Assembly (NCBI GenBank): GCA_029379385.1
Contig: CM055612.1
Coordinates: 11,160,001 to 11,224,000 of the forward strand
DNA from: Quillaja saponaria
Taxonomy: Eukaryota; Streptophyta; Magnoliopsida; Fabales; Quillajaceae
Direction of reading: 5' to 3'
Length of the DNA: 64,000 nucleotides
Shown: one piece after another, positions 36,813 through 48,774 of the stretch
Numbering within the stretch: the stretch's first letter is position 1
Layout of the letters: the number at the start of each line of letters is the position of its first letter
Notes under the pieces: model-generated
What the model saw: the letters and a program-made list of their open reading frames with translations, nothing else
The model's database searches: none
What the model was told of the DNA's origin: nothing
Translations under genes and position numbers: made by a program

Positions 36813-38310
36813 TTTATATCACAGGGTGAAGCATGGGGAAAGATTTCACAGATGATTCTGGTGTTTGATATATTTGTTGCTTTAAGGTGTGAAGGGAATT
36901 GATTGGATTGATGGGCTTTCTGAATTGGGGTTGAAATTTTTATGCTCTATGATTTGTGAAGGAACATTGGTTCCATTACAGCCTTCATTTTTTGTGTTGA
37001 ATAAGGATGTAGCACCCAAGAATCAATGTTGTAAACTGAGTCAACTTGAGACTTGAATATTGGTCAATGTTGTAAAACTAAACCATTCATCAAAACAAAA
37101 AGAAATAGAGTTGTACTGTAAATGGTAGATTAGTACTTGGGGGATATTTATGGATGTTGTTTTGTGAAGGTTTTGCAGAAGTATGGTGGTGGAGCTAATG
37201 AATTAGCTTTTAGGTACAACAAAGGCACTGGATTGGGGGCTAAAATTATATACAGTTTTGTACTTTTGTTCTTGTTTACACTGCTTCTTTCTAATGATCT
37301 CAAAAGAAAAGCAAGTATTCTTATCTGGTTGTGAGAAAATTTTAGTTCTCAATTTAATGAGAATTGAAAATTTAAAATGTTATAGAAAGGTTTTAGACTC
37401 AGAACCTGCATTTCGTTAAAGGAAGAGAAATAGAAAGAAAGTAATAAGAGAGAATGAGGGACAAACCATACTGACTTTTTTACTTTTCAGTTGCAAGTGG
37501 GCCCATTTTCGTCTACCTATCAATTTCTAGTAGTATACTTATCACAACCCTCTTTTTAACACACAAAGATAATGAGAGAGTGAGAGTAATTTTTAATTGA
37601 GTTTCTAATTTGAGTTGGATACAGAAGTGTGTTAAGATAAAATAAAATTCCGCCAAAAAAGTTTTTATAATAAATTTTGAATTAAATTAAATTTGAAAGA
37701 AATTGTAAAAAATTTAAAGAAAGAATTAAATAACTCATAAATTTTAATTTTATAATTTCTCAATTTAAGTTTATTATTTAAATTCAAAATTTTTCAAAAA
37801 CATTGAAGTGTCATTGTTTACAATAATCTAATAAAAATAAAATATACTTTGGATTCATATAATATATTCTTATATATATTTTTTAAATTCTTAAATATTT
37901 TAAAGTACAAACTAATTTGTGCATGAGACAGATACCGGGTCGGGTTCATGCCAGTGACATAATATAATTTTACCCCATCCTAGTCAACTTAAACAAAGTG
38001 TATCACTCTGGCCCAAAAAAAAAGAAAAAAAGTGTATCAGTTGCTGTATTTTTTTATCCTAAGTCAGGAATAATAGCAGATTTTTAGAAAGAATGGTCTA
38101 ATTCCTAAAGTTTTTGTCCAAAATGGTAGGATCCGAAAACATAATAGCCAATATAGGGTAGAAGTAGAAACTGAATTTTCAAAATCCGGTTTCTAGGTCC
38201 ATGTCAGCTTCTCTCTCTCTAGTCAGCTCCCCTCTCTCAAATCAAAGGATGCCACCGTGGACTTCAGAAACTAGATTTTGTTAATCCGGTTTTACTAGAG
38301 TCCAAAAATA
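36813..38310. other. Intergenic sequence
   Basis: No gene is supported. A 65-codon open frame at 37137-37334 has no recognised relatives. Confidence 0.35.
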
Positions 38311-39345
38311 TCATGAATTTTAAAATATCATATACTACAATTTAACAAATATCATATATTATAATTTAAAAAATATAATAAACTTTAAATTTAAAAAATA
38401 TCATACACTATAAATTTAAAAATTATCATATATTTTAAATTTTAAAATATCATATACTATTAATTTAAAAATTATCATATAGTTTAAAATTTAAAAATAT
38501 TGCATAATATAAATTTAAAAATTATCATACACTTTAAATTTAAAATTTATCATACATTTTAAAATTTTAAAATTTTAAAATATCATGCACGATAAATTTA
38601 AAAAGTATCACACACTTTAAATTTTAAAAATATTATACACTAAAAATTTAAAAATGATCATACATTGTAAAATTTAAAAATTATCATACATTGTAAAATT
38701 TAAAAATATCATATTTATAAAATATCATATACTATAAATTTAAAAATTATCATTTATTTAAAAATTTAAGGATAAAGATATTAGGGTTATGTTGTTTACA
38801 GGGAAAAAAGGATAACATATTTATCATTCATTAATTGGTTGATATATATACTATGTTTTTGGGTAATGTGAAAGTTGGAGTGGATAATTTAAAAATTATC
38901 ATACACTTTAAATTTAAAAATTATCATATACTATAAATTTAAAAATTATCATACACTTTAAATTTAAAATTTATCATATATTTTAAAATTTAAAAATATC
39001 ATACACTATAAATTAAAAAAATATCACATACTTTAAAATTTAAAAATACCATTAATTTAAAATTTAAAAAATATCATACATTATAATTTAAAAAATATCA
39101 TACACTTTAAATTTAAAAAATATTATACACTAAAAATTTAAAAATAATCATACATTTTAAATTTTTAAAAATACTATATTTATAAAATATCATATACTAT
39201 AAATTTAAAAATTATCATTTATTTAAAATTTTAAAAATAAAGATATTGGGTTATGTTGAATAGGAAAAAGGATAACATATTTATCATTCATTAATTGGTT
39301 GATATATATAATATGTTTTTGGGTAACGTGAAAGTTGGAGTGGAT
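38310..39345. repeat. AT-rich short-period tandem array in two segmental copies
   Basis: The array is made of ~25-30 bp units of the form ATCATACACTTTAAATTTAAAA. It occurs in two blocks, 38325-38770 and 38886-39240. Each block is followed by the same unique-looking tail, CATTAATTGGTTGATATATA ... GGGTAA(T/C)GTGAAAGTTGGAG (38827-38885 and 39286-39344), offset by 459 bp. A larger unit containing the array has therefore been duplicated in tandem. It lies downstream of the P450 gene. Confidence 0.85.
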
Positions 39346-39610
39346 AAGTGGTTTGACACATGCTTTTATTTTCCTGCCTTTACGAAGTTTTATTTTAGCA
39401 GATGCAATCTATCAGTTTCCACTTTGATTGACTGTTCAATTTTAATTTCATATGCAGACTGTCCTGAGCGCCTTACTCAGTTTTACATGTTATTTCTTAC
39501 AAGAGCTCACTAAAGCAGTCTTTCTGTTTTATGAAATTCAAATTGAGTTTAAAGTGTTACAATTTATTGATTCAAATAACATGTTCGATAGTAGATGTTT
39601 CAAGAGAACT

Positions 39611-41515
39611 CTAAATGACTGCTTTCTTTGTGACATTCCTTTGGTGAAGCTTGACAGGAAGGCCCATGGATGGATATGGCAAGGGTTCGCGCATTATTGG
39701 CTCGTCAGGGATCATTTCTTTCCAATTGTAATTTGTTATTAGATGATGAACAATCAACAGAATTTCAACTCGAGCAAATTCTGCTCCGGGACAGATTCGT
39801 GGTCCTGCTCCAAAAGGAACGTAAGTATATGGAGGAAATGACTTTAATGAACGCTCAAATCTTGAAGGATCAAACTTCTCTGGATCTTCAAAAATGTTCT
39901 TGTCCATATTTGTACCAGCTGCCACCCAAAGAACCTGTCAATGAAAACAGACAAGGTTAGGATTTTCTCTAATTTGTTTTCCATGCTTGTGAATGTTGTT
40001 GTAAATAATATATAAAGCATAACTGGTTATACCTTCCATCCTTTGAGGATGTCAAAGCCATCAAAATTAGTATCCCTGCTTGCACTTTTGAAGTTACCAA
40101 ACACTGGAGGAGTTATTCTCATCAGCTCCAGGGCCACCCTCCATGTATACTTCATCATTTGCAGATCAGCCCAATTAAGGTTTGCCTCACTTCCTTCTTT
40201 AGCATTGACAATTTGCTTTTGCTCTGTCATAAAATCCATACTTGAATTTCAATGTAAGCAGTCATAGAAATTTTACTAAAGGTGACAAAATAGAGTCAAA
40301 ACAAACTGTTCAAACCATTCAATATTACCTATAATTTTCTTGCATACTTTCATAATGAAACCTAATTTAATTTATTTTCAGAAAGCTAAGAAATGGTTAC
40401 TATCATTTTCCTTCGAGTTTATTTGCATACTCCGATTCCCATTACCTTCTAGCACCTTATTGAAAACCTCAGTATCTCTAGAGAGCTGTCTTATTAGAAG
40501 ACTCAGAACAATTGCTGTGGTGTCATGACTAGCAAGCATGACAGATATAACATTATCAATAATTTCCTCCTCTGGCAAAGGTTCACCACTTTCATCTCTT
40601 AGGCTAAGGAGACTTATGATAATATCATCAGAGGAGTCTGCCATCCCTTCTTCAAGTAGCTTCTTTCTTCCTTTTATCAAACTTGAGATCCGTTTATGTA
40701 ACCTATTCCTTGCCTGCAATGCTTTATGGTATGTGGTTCCTGGGATATTCAGTGGTATAGCCCAGAAACCTTTGGCGGCAATTGTAAAATCTTTGAATAA
40801 TTCATCTTGCTCATTGCCTTCTGGTAAACTACAAAGTAGGCTGCAAGTAACCTTGAAAGCAGTCTTCTTCATCAATTCAACCATTCGTACCGAATCCTTA
40901 TCATTAAGTTCCTATGCGAACAACATTAAAAAGTCAAAAGACAGGTATATATATATATCAGAATGTATATGAGCCATGTACAGTTAAATCTATTTCTTAT
41001 AAAAGGGTTACCTGCAGTAGTTGTTGCTGTACTAATGAATCCATTTCACCAACGAATCTTTGGATGCTTTCAGGTTTTAAGAAGCCTGTTATTGCACTCC
41101 TAACAAGCTTATGTCGAAAACCTGAAACCTCAAAGATGCTTTGCTTTCCGAGTATTTTTGCTGCAGTTGCTACTTGGTTGCCAGCAATACCATTGTCACT
41201 CCCACTAAACAAAAATCGGTTACCAGCTTGGCCAGTTAATACCACAGAATTAGATCCCATTAGCGAGGTCTTAAACACGGGTCCATACTTGCTGATACGG
41301 CTTTGAAGCCATTCACCTGTCTTGTCCTGTCTTTGTGCCTTGATAAAGCTTACAGACTCTCCAATGACTGGAAATCCTAAAGATCCTGGTGGTATCTTCT
41401 TTCCCAGAAGTGGTGATACTCTGAGCTTGAAGTAGCCACCTAAAATGGCTATTAGAGTTATTATTATAATGATTATACTTGGTGGCACCTCAAAGACAAC
41501 AGAAAGAACATCCAT
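39611..41515 (-). CDS. Cytochrome P450, CYP85 clan (CYP716/CYP728-like)
   Basis: Four exons with GT-AG introns: 41515-41012, 40911-40446, 40223-40033 and 39934-39611 (494 residues, complete). An N-terminal membrane anchor (about residues 12-30) precedes the proline-rich hinge KKIPPGSLGFPVIGES. The oxygen-binding I-helix motif is LASHDTTA (about 294-301), with Asp instead of the usual Glu/Asp-Thr context of the clan. The K-helix ExxR is ELMR (356-359), the PERF region is FDPSRFE, and the haem loop is FGAGPRICPG (428-437) with Cys435. It is an ER-anchored monooxygenase using NADPH-P450 reductase. The closest families I know (CYP716, CYP725/728) oxidise triterpenoids and diterpenoids. The substrate cannot be read from sequence. 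It looks intact. Confidence 0.92.
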
Positions 41516-43884
41516 TGTTATTTAGACAATGGTTATGGTAGCTCAGGTATGGATTATATATACAGGTTCCTTGGGGAAACTAATTAAACTAAGAATTAGG
41601 ATCATTTGCCTGTCTTTTTCGAATGAGTTAAGAGGAAGAGATTTTAGCTGCTTGTCTTCGCCAACAACAAAGTAACTATGTTATAAATTAATTGAACCTT
41701 TAGCCACAATTTTGACAACTGTAGTATTTCTTATTATAAATTGCACCATTCTCTTTGTTCATTATGGATAAAGTTGCACGAAGAGGACAATGTTAGGACT
41801 TTGAAATTATCATCAGGATCGTCTTTAATTCTATTGGTGGTATCACCTTGTCTCATTCCATGAATTTTTATAAATTACACAATGTGATTTTGGCTATAGT
41901 TAATGGTTGTAAGCCAAGTTTTGTCATAGAACTATTGTATGTAAGCTATCCCAAAGTGTGTCGCTTAGGTGTACTCGATTCGGTTCTTTTCAGTTTTAGG
42001 TAGTCAAAATAAAAATAGTCAGGAGATTTTTGGTTTTTGGTTTTTGATTTTTGATTATGTATTCAGTTTCTTTTGAATTGAACAACAGAATTTGAACCAA
42101 AAATAGTGACTCGGTTCTGATTTGGTTGTCACAGTTTGATATGTGTTACAGGTCCAATTTAGTTTATTGACTCAGAAAAGCTACCAAATGTTAAAATACA
42201 GTAAAAATACCTTAAAAAAAATATATCATGAAATCAATTAAAAATCACAATAAATAGCTAAATACATGTACAAAGTCCAAACTCCAAATTCAAACACTGA
42301 ATTACTTAATTAAATGTCCATTGTCCAAAGCCCAAAAAAAATTAATTGAAAAGATTAGAAATAAAATTACATAGAAAGTTGAGAACAATCATCATTTCAT
42401 CACAGCAGTAGCCAGCAAGTTAGGGAAGTGAGAACAGTCCTTAATTGCTTATGAAGTCAAAAATCAGAAATTCATAAGCATCCATTCCAATTCCAATTTG
42501 CAGCTCCAATGTTGGATTTGAAACCTTGTAAGCAAACAAGCAACCAAATGCTAATAACAAAGAGAAAGAAAAAATATATATATATACTTTGTTCAAAAAA
42601 TGAGCACAACATATGTTTTATCTCCTTGGATCTGCATGTCCATGTCCACAGAATATATAAAGCAGTAAAGCACAGAACATGAAAGGAATAAAGAAGACAA
42701 TTAGACAGAGACGGACCCCTTTAAGATGATACGATTGAACCTGAAAAATAGTGTTGCTTGAGATTTTTTTACACAAATCCCAAAATTCAGCCTAAAACAT
42801 AATCTCTTGGTTCTCTCAATTCACATAGATTTTCAGACATGTGTAAAATGGGGGGACTGCGCTATGCTTTGTGGCTGGTTGCATTATTTGTGGAACACGT
42901 ATAATATGCATTATGCGGCAGAAGCACCAGAGTTAAAGCCTAAATCTTGACCTTTAATCAGCCCATGATCAACCTAATAACTGGCATATGATAAAATAAA
43001 GACCTGTATTCATTATTAGTGATATTATCAAATTAGTCCTAACCAATTTGCTCATGACACGTGGCACAGGTCAAAGTTAATTGAAATCATTAAACCACCT
43101 AAGCACTTGGCAGGTCTATATTGGGAGCATTATAATACAAAAAGCCCGATATAAATTCTGAAAAATATAACTTTTATTTTTCAATACTAATGACAAATAT
43201 CTATCTTATTATCTGCTATCCCGATATAACACAGTCTATTATTTACAAATACACACGTGTTAGGAGTTGACTATTTAATCTATCACATCAACCTGGTCAG
43301 ATCATTTTCTTTACCACGTACTTTTGGTTAAATCGGGACTTAACAATTAGCACAATAGATTATTCGAGTCCAATGATTGAATGTGAACACCTTAGTAATC
43401 AAATGTTGCACTGGTCTTGGAACCTTAGCAAACAAAGATTGAATGCAGTCAAGAGGATTGACATGACTGCAACCATCTATGAAGTATTATCTAGGAGGAA
43501 TCATCTAAATTATCTAAACTTGGTGCATTCAACATTCCTCACAACCATTAAAGTGCAAAGCTAAAAGCCTAAAACAGCCAACAAATTGGAGCAAGTGGAA
43601 GTTAAATGCAGCAATTTCAAAGCTTATATATACTTGTCAATTATCATAGGAGACTAAGTTAGAAGGAAAAAACAAAACATTAAGAATAGATACAATAACA
43701 TCATCAAGTATAAAAGCACAATAAAATTTCAAAATTGAAAATTTAAATACTTGCAATCTTCTTTTTCAATGGTGTGAGTGGTAGGGCCTAATCAATTTTG
43801 CAAACATATAAACTGTTATGCAATCTCTCAATGTAATGAATTTTAAAAATCATTTAAAACACGACCCCTGGTGCTAAAGTCAGA
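41516..43884. other. Intergenic sequence with a GGTTC-type repeat
   Basis: No gene is supported. Bases 41960-42180 carry TCGGTTCTTTT, TTTGGTTTTTGG and GGTTCTGATTTGG motifs related to the repeat at 1187-1690. The promoter of the P450 gene should lie just right of 41515. A 63-codon frame at 43373-43564 is weakly reminiscent of a retrotransposon zf-RVT tail, but not enough to call. Confidence 0.35.
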
Positions 43885-44482
43885 AGTTACAACAAAAACT
43901 AAGATTGATAATACATCATGAGCAGTCATTCTCAAAACCTTCAACTTGCTAGCATTGGCCTTCTAGCATAGAATAATATCAAAATCAGACTTCCCAAGTA
44001 ACATCATCATCTAAGTAGAAGTCAATATCTGATTTTTACTCATTGAATCACTCATATATGTCTTGTTAGCTTGGCTTATCCATGCATCCACTACACTTGC
44101 AAAAATATCTACATCTTCTGACTCGTCAAGAAGTGAAGTACTAGATTCACCACATCCATCAAGTTTGGACTTATCATTTGGAGGAACCTCATCACTATGA
44201 ACTTCATGCAATCTCTTCAAGTGCTCCTTAACTTTATATTCCTTATGCATTGCAACATCAAAAGGATAAGTAGTGTAACAAATATATCGTATGTAGATAT
44301 CAAAGCTTACAGTGAGAATCAAGGAGAATAGAAATGAATGTCAATGGATTAATTTTCTCAACATTTTCTTAATACTTGTCAACTTTTAGCTTCTCACTCT
44401 TAGCCATCCTTTGGAAGACAACGTCATTCTTCACCTTACACATCTTAATCAATGCATTTCCACCCAATCTATGTACATACAT

Positions 44483-45345
44483 TGTAAATAAATAGAATAA
44501 GAAGGTTGTGCCTGATTGATATCTCAAAGCCTACCCCATAACTTATTTATAGTAAATAATAAAATAGATCCACTCTAAACTTTGGACTAACATATTAATA
44601 TTTTTCCTTCTCCCCTAAGATGGAGTTTATGCTCAATCTGTCAAATAAACCATTACAATCTCAACCTCCATTTGACAATACTTAGTGAATCAATCCATTG
44701 ATGAACATACTTACCATGAATGTATCGTGTTGGCTGAAATAAAACGGAAGTTTGAGGTACTATACAAACTCTGGCTCAACCTAAATCTGACAGAAGGGAT
44801 GACCGTCTTTAGATGGTGAAACTTCAAGTGAATTGGCAATTTCAATTTTTTTAGAGGTAGACATACTGATGAACAGTACCCCGATGAATAATAATCGTAT
44901 TGCTGGAATGAAACGCAGCAGTAGAGAGACACGCTGGAATGAAACGCAGCAACAATAGAGAGACACGCTGGAATGAGGCGTGAATGGAAGAAACAACTAG
45001 GTTTAATGATAGCTGGCGGCAAAGCCCCTTTTTTTTTTTTTTTCTTCTTTTTCTTCATGTGGCGGCTAGTTTTTTCTTCTTTTTCTTCATGTGGAGGCTA
45101 GATAAAAGAAAGAGAAGATTAGGGGTTTTTTTTTTTTTTGGAAATAAGGCCAAGATCGGGCTTGTGTTTCAAACCTGCTCTGATACCATGTTAAATAAAA
45201 TAGAATAAGGAAATGATTGTGGCCTTGATTGATATCTCAAAGCCTACACCCATAAGCTTTATTTATAGTAAATAATAAAACATAGACTTCCACACCTAAA
45301 CAATGTGGACTACAATATAATAATATTATATTCCTAATAGTTACA
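44483..45345 (-). mobile_element. TRIM (terminal-repeat retrotransposon in miniature)
   Basis: In reverse orientation the 5' LTR (45345-45189, 157 bp) begins TGTAACTATTAGGAAT and ends TTTAACA. It is followed at once by the primer-binding site TGGTATCAGAGCAGG (45188-45174), complementary to initiator tRNA-Met. A polypurine tract, AGGGGAGAAGGAAAAA (about 44616-44601), precedes a shorter 3' LTR (about 44600-44483) ending TTTACA. The LTRs share CTATAAATAAG, TAGGCTTTGAGATATCAATCA and CTTATTCTATTT. The ~0.6-kb inside has no gag-pol, only low-complexity frames. TACAT occurs on both sides but overlaps the LTR end, so the target duplication is uncertain. Confidence 0.85.
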
Positions 45346-46384
45346 TGTAAGGTTTTTGAAAAACTCAAAATAATATCATGGAATATTTTGATAAATCTTA
45401 CAAAAGTTAAAGCATTATCCTAATCTTTAGACTTAGGGGACTTTCCTGATTTGATTTTTTTCCTTCTTCTTCTTCTTCTTTATATTCACCATCACCTTCT
45501 TTTTCATCTTATTCTTTTCCATTTCCAAGTTCACATTCATTTTTATTTTGGCTAAAACCATTTCCTATACCCTGCATCTTCTTCTTTCATTGGATCAAAA
45601 ATTTTTAGAACTTAATGGTACAATTAAGCATCAATTAAATCGAGTTCCATCTAGTTAGAGCATCAAGACTCTTCGACCCTTTGCTTTGCACTTTATCACT
45701 CTATAAACTTTGCAAATTTTGTACTCCTAGAAGGATAAGTCCTCACATAATTTATAGCATTCCGAATTGTAGCAATTGAAAGTTGCAATTCTTTCAATTC
45801 ATCCAAAACAACTACATTCAAACAATGAGCATCACATCTTATTTAATATAAACTCACCATCTAATATTGCACCCTTACTTTCCTTTTCGAGTACCGTAAT
45901 GCTACTGCATTGACACTAGCATTGTCCACCGTAATAGTGAACACCCTCTTAATTCTCCAAGATAGAAGACAATTCTCAAGGACCTTACATATCCTATCAC
46001 CTGTGTGACCACCAATATTACAAATATTGAGAATTCTTATATGTAATTTCCACCGATCATCAATTAAATGTGCAATTAGTTCCATGTAATTTAGGTTATG
46101 ATTAGATGTTCAAGTATCAAAAGTTAGACAAACCCTTTCCCTTGTTCTAGTCAACATGTTTTTCAACTTCTTTTTCTCATCCATGTGATGTGGCCAAATA
46201 TCTCTTAACAATGGTAATTCGAGGTGGACACTCAAACCATGGAACCAGAACAAATAGGAACTTAAGAAATGCGTAAGACTCAACATGTTTGAATAACAAT
46301 TCACCAAGAACAATGTACTTAACTATAGCGCCTTTCTTAACATCATTTGCACCATGTAATTGGTCTTTGTCTTTCTAAACATTA

Positions 46385-47050
46385 GTGCTTTTTCTTCTTT
46401 AACATATAGAGATCACCTGTCCCAACTTTGTGTCCCATTTTCTGTACCAAAAATAAATTTTTGCCATGTCATTAAAAGACACCTCATATATTCACAGCGT
46501 TAATTTATAGCAAACAAATTTGAAACCATACAAAAATAAATAAAACTAATATGCCAGAATCCACTTTACCATTAAGCAGAGTCAAATAAGCGTTGTGATA
46601 AGCTCAATAATCTCTCTCCTCGTCTCACTAGCTACTTGCTTTTAGCCCACGATCAGTCCCATGAAACAAAAATCCCTTTTTTTAATTATTGGTTTGCCCA
46701 TAATCCTAGTCGAATTCAGAGGCAAAATTGATGGTCTGGAGGGGGAAATAAGAATTGGGTGGGTTCACGTAGAGTGTTTTGCAGGGAAATTGATTGAGTC
46801 TGAGATTCAAAAGCCATTGTTTTTCTTTTTGGGTCCCTTTGATTTAAAACTGATTAAAGATTTCAAATTGATAAAATCATAAGAACATCAAATGGAATAG
46901 TAAAATAGAGGGAGGAACTGATGAGTGATTGTAATGATATTCATTTAGTTTTGCTATAAGAACATGGCAAAATTTTATTGGTGGTACAAGAAATAAGACA
47001 CAAAGTTGGGACAGGTGCTCTCTGTTCGCCATCTATACCTAATTTTCTTT
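46385..47050. mobile_element. MITE with inverted CACCTGTCCCAACTTTGTGTC arms
   Basis: The arm at 46390-46475 (AGATCACCTGTCCCAACTTT, TGTACCA, AATTTTTGCCATGT) returns inverted at 46967-47045. The inside (46480-46960) is non-coding. It separates the BED part of the hAT pseudogene from the rest, so it inserted after that gene. The ends are approximate. Confidence 0.65.
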
Positions 47051-47235
47051 TTTCTTTCATTTTTATCATACACTTTTAATAAATAGGTAGATAATTATTC
47101 ATTACACTGGCGCCATCAATTTTAGTATGACACTTAATAATTTGACCATATTGCTGATTTCTTATTCTTCATCCAAACCACGACATTTTTAGTTCTTCCA
47201 TTTGGAGGATGATCTGGTCCACCAAGAAGCTCATT

Positions 47236-48377
47236 TACATCTTCAAGCTCATTTATACTGTTCCATATTAAGACTACATTAAAGAAACAGAAACATCAAA
47301 GTGGAAGATGCAGCACAAACAAATATGCAGATTGGAATACATCATAGACATGAGTTTCCAGAAAAAAAAAAACATTAAAAGAGGGAGATGCAAATGTCCT
47401 AATGTCCTATATTGCAAACATACAAATACATGTGCACTTCTTCACCGTTTAATTCAATATTTTCAGGTTGCAGATTCAAAACATTTGCTTGGAAGACACA
47501 TCAATCATGTGGCCTTCAACATGTTTCTAAACTGATCTATTTGAATGAAAAGTGGACAAAATGGGTGTGTTTGACTAGAGAGATATAAGATACAGAGTTC
47601 TGTGGAGGTGTCTGCTTAATTTCACCTCTTTGCTAGCTCTCCAAGAAATGTTCAGTAGAGTTCTACCCTAATGGTTCAGGGTATGTGGTGAATTGAATTA
47701 GTTATAGTAATTGAAACAGTGAGTAATTTCGCTTGAGTAATTAATACATTCGATTGAATTAAATCTGGAAAAAGAACACTGTTTACAGTTGAAGGTTTGT
47801 AGGTGGGCTTAATACTCTAATCAAACTATCAAACACCAAAGGGATGAGTAAATTCGTTTTCATTGTGTATTCAGATGCAATTACACATGCAATTGCTCTC
47901 TTAGCCCTTGAACCCTAGCAATTATCTTTCCTGGTAATAATAATAGTAGTTTGTACTTTGTATTTTGGACCCATATTTCATCTGATCACCAATTCAACAT
48001 CTTTAATTTAATTTTACAGAAACAGGGCTCCTAAAAAAAAAATCACAATTTCAGTTACCAGCAAGAAAAGTGGACATTACAAATGCAAAAGAGGTCAAGA
48101 CTGGTCTAATGTTTGCTGAATGTGTATGAATTGAAGTTAGAACAAAAAATAGAACTAGAACTACTAACCTTTGCAATATCACCAATAATTTTGGACTTTG
48201 GTCAATTGTTTAACGAATGAACGAAAAGATACTTTTACCTTTTTTTCTCTTTTGATTTTGTTTGGTCTTTTTTTTATTCCAGAAAGTTATAAACTTACCT
48301 AACAAAATGAATAATTGAGAATGACTAATCAATTGAGTGAGTAGGTGGAACGAACGGTCCTGGTGCCACCACGCAAT
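47236..48377. other. Intergenic sequence upstream of CHIL
   Basis: No gene is supported. The short frame at 47308-47535 has no recognised relatives. Confidence 0.35.
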
Positions 48378-48600
48378 CACGTGGTTAACTAAGATGCCTC
48401 CAGTATAGTTTAAGCATTTAAGGTTAGCAGAAACTAAGAAATAGAAAGGATTGTTTAGCCAAAAACAGAACTAGAAAGGATCAGGAAGTATGGTGGATCC
48501 AAAAATGAGAGATGTGTTTTGGTGTGAATCATGCCATGTAGGAGGTTGAAGGGTAAAATCACATGCGTCTTCCCTTCCTATCGTACTTCCACTACCTACC
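48378..48600 (+). promoter_or_regulatory. CHIL promoter: G-box and MYB AC element
   Basis: A perfect G-box, CACGTG, lies at 48378-48383 and an AC-I element, ACCTACC, at 48594-48600, 175 bp before the end of the first exon. In flavonoid genes such as CHS and CHI, paired ACGT and MYB-recognition elements give light and R2R3-MYB control. Their presence here fits co-regulation of CHIL with that pathway. The binding itself is inference. Confidence 0.5.
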
Positions 48601-48774
48601 ACCTTGTCCATGACTGGAGGACAGTACATTAATAAGACAGAGCCCTAAATTAAATACCACCCTCAATTTCTTTCTCCTCAACTAACATTATTTTTCATAA
48701 TTCTGCTGCCTCTCTCCCTCACATATTACAATTTCTCCCTCACATATCACAATTTTCTGCAGAGACAACCAGCT

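Larger units (their letters stand above)
43885..47235 (-). pseudogene. hAT (Ac-like, zf-BED) transposase, degenerate and interrupted
   Basis: The pieces read leftward in family order. First is a BED zinc-finger start with KNKKSAIWSNY (about 47165-47115). Then, after a MITE, comes AIVKYIVLGELLFKHVESYAF (46345 on) through RERVCLTFDT, a stop where DTWTS is expected (TGG to TGA, 46110), and NYMELIAHLIDDRWKLHIRIL. Next is ITVDNASVNAVAL (about 45915), CDAHCLNVVVLDELKEL and INYVRTYPSRSTKF (to about 45690). After the TRIM element comes the C-terminal part, DIDFYLDDDVTWE, then in another frame SDFDIILC, a stop, and KANASKLKVLRMTAHDVLSI. Several stops and frameshifts are present. This is the RICESLEEPER/Ac type of transposase, now dead. 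Confidence 0.82.

Noticed and set aside
43373..43564. Possible retrotransposon zf-RVT tail
   Set aside because: Resemblance (TATIYEVLSRRN) is too short and lacks the Cys/His pattern.
44711..45058. Open frames on the minus strand with Lys run
   Set aside because: They lie within the non-coding inside of the TRIM element and cross homopolymer tracts.
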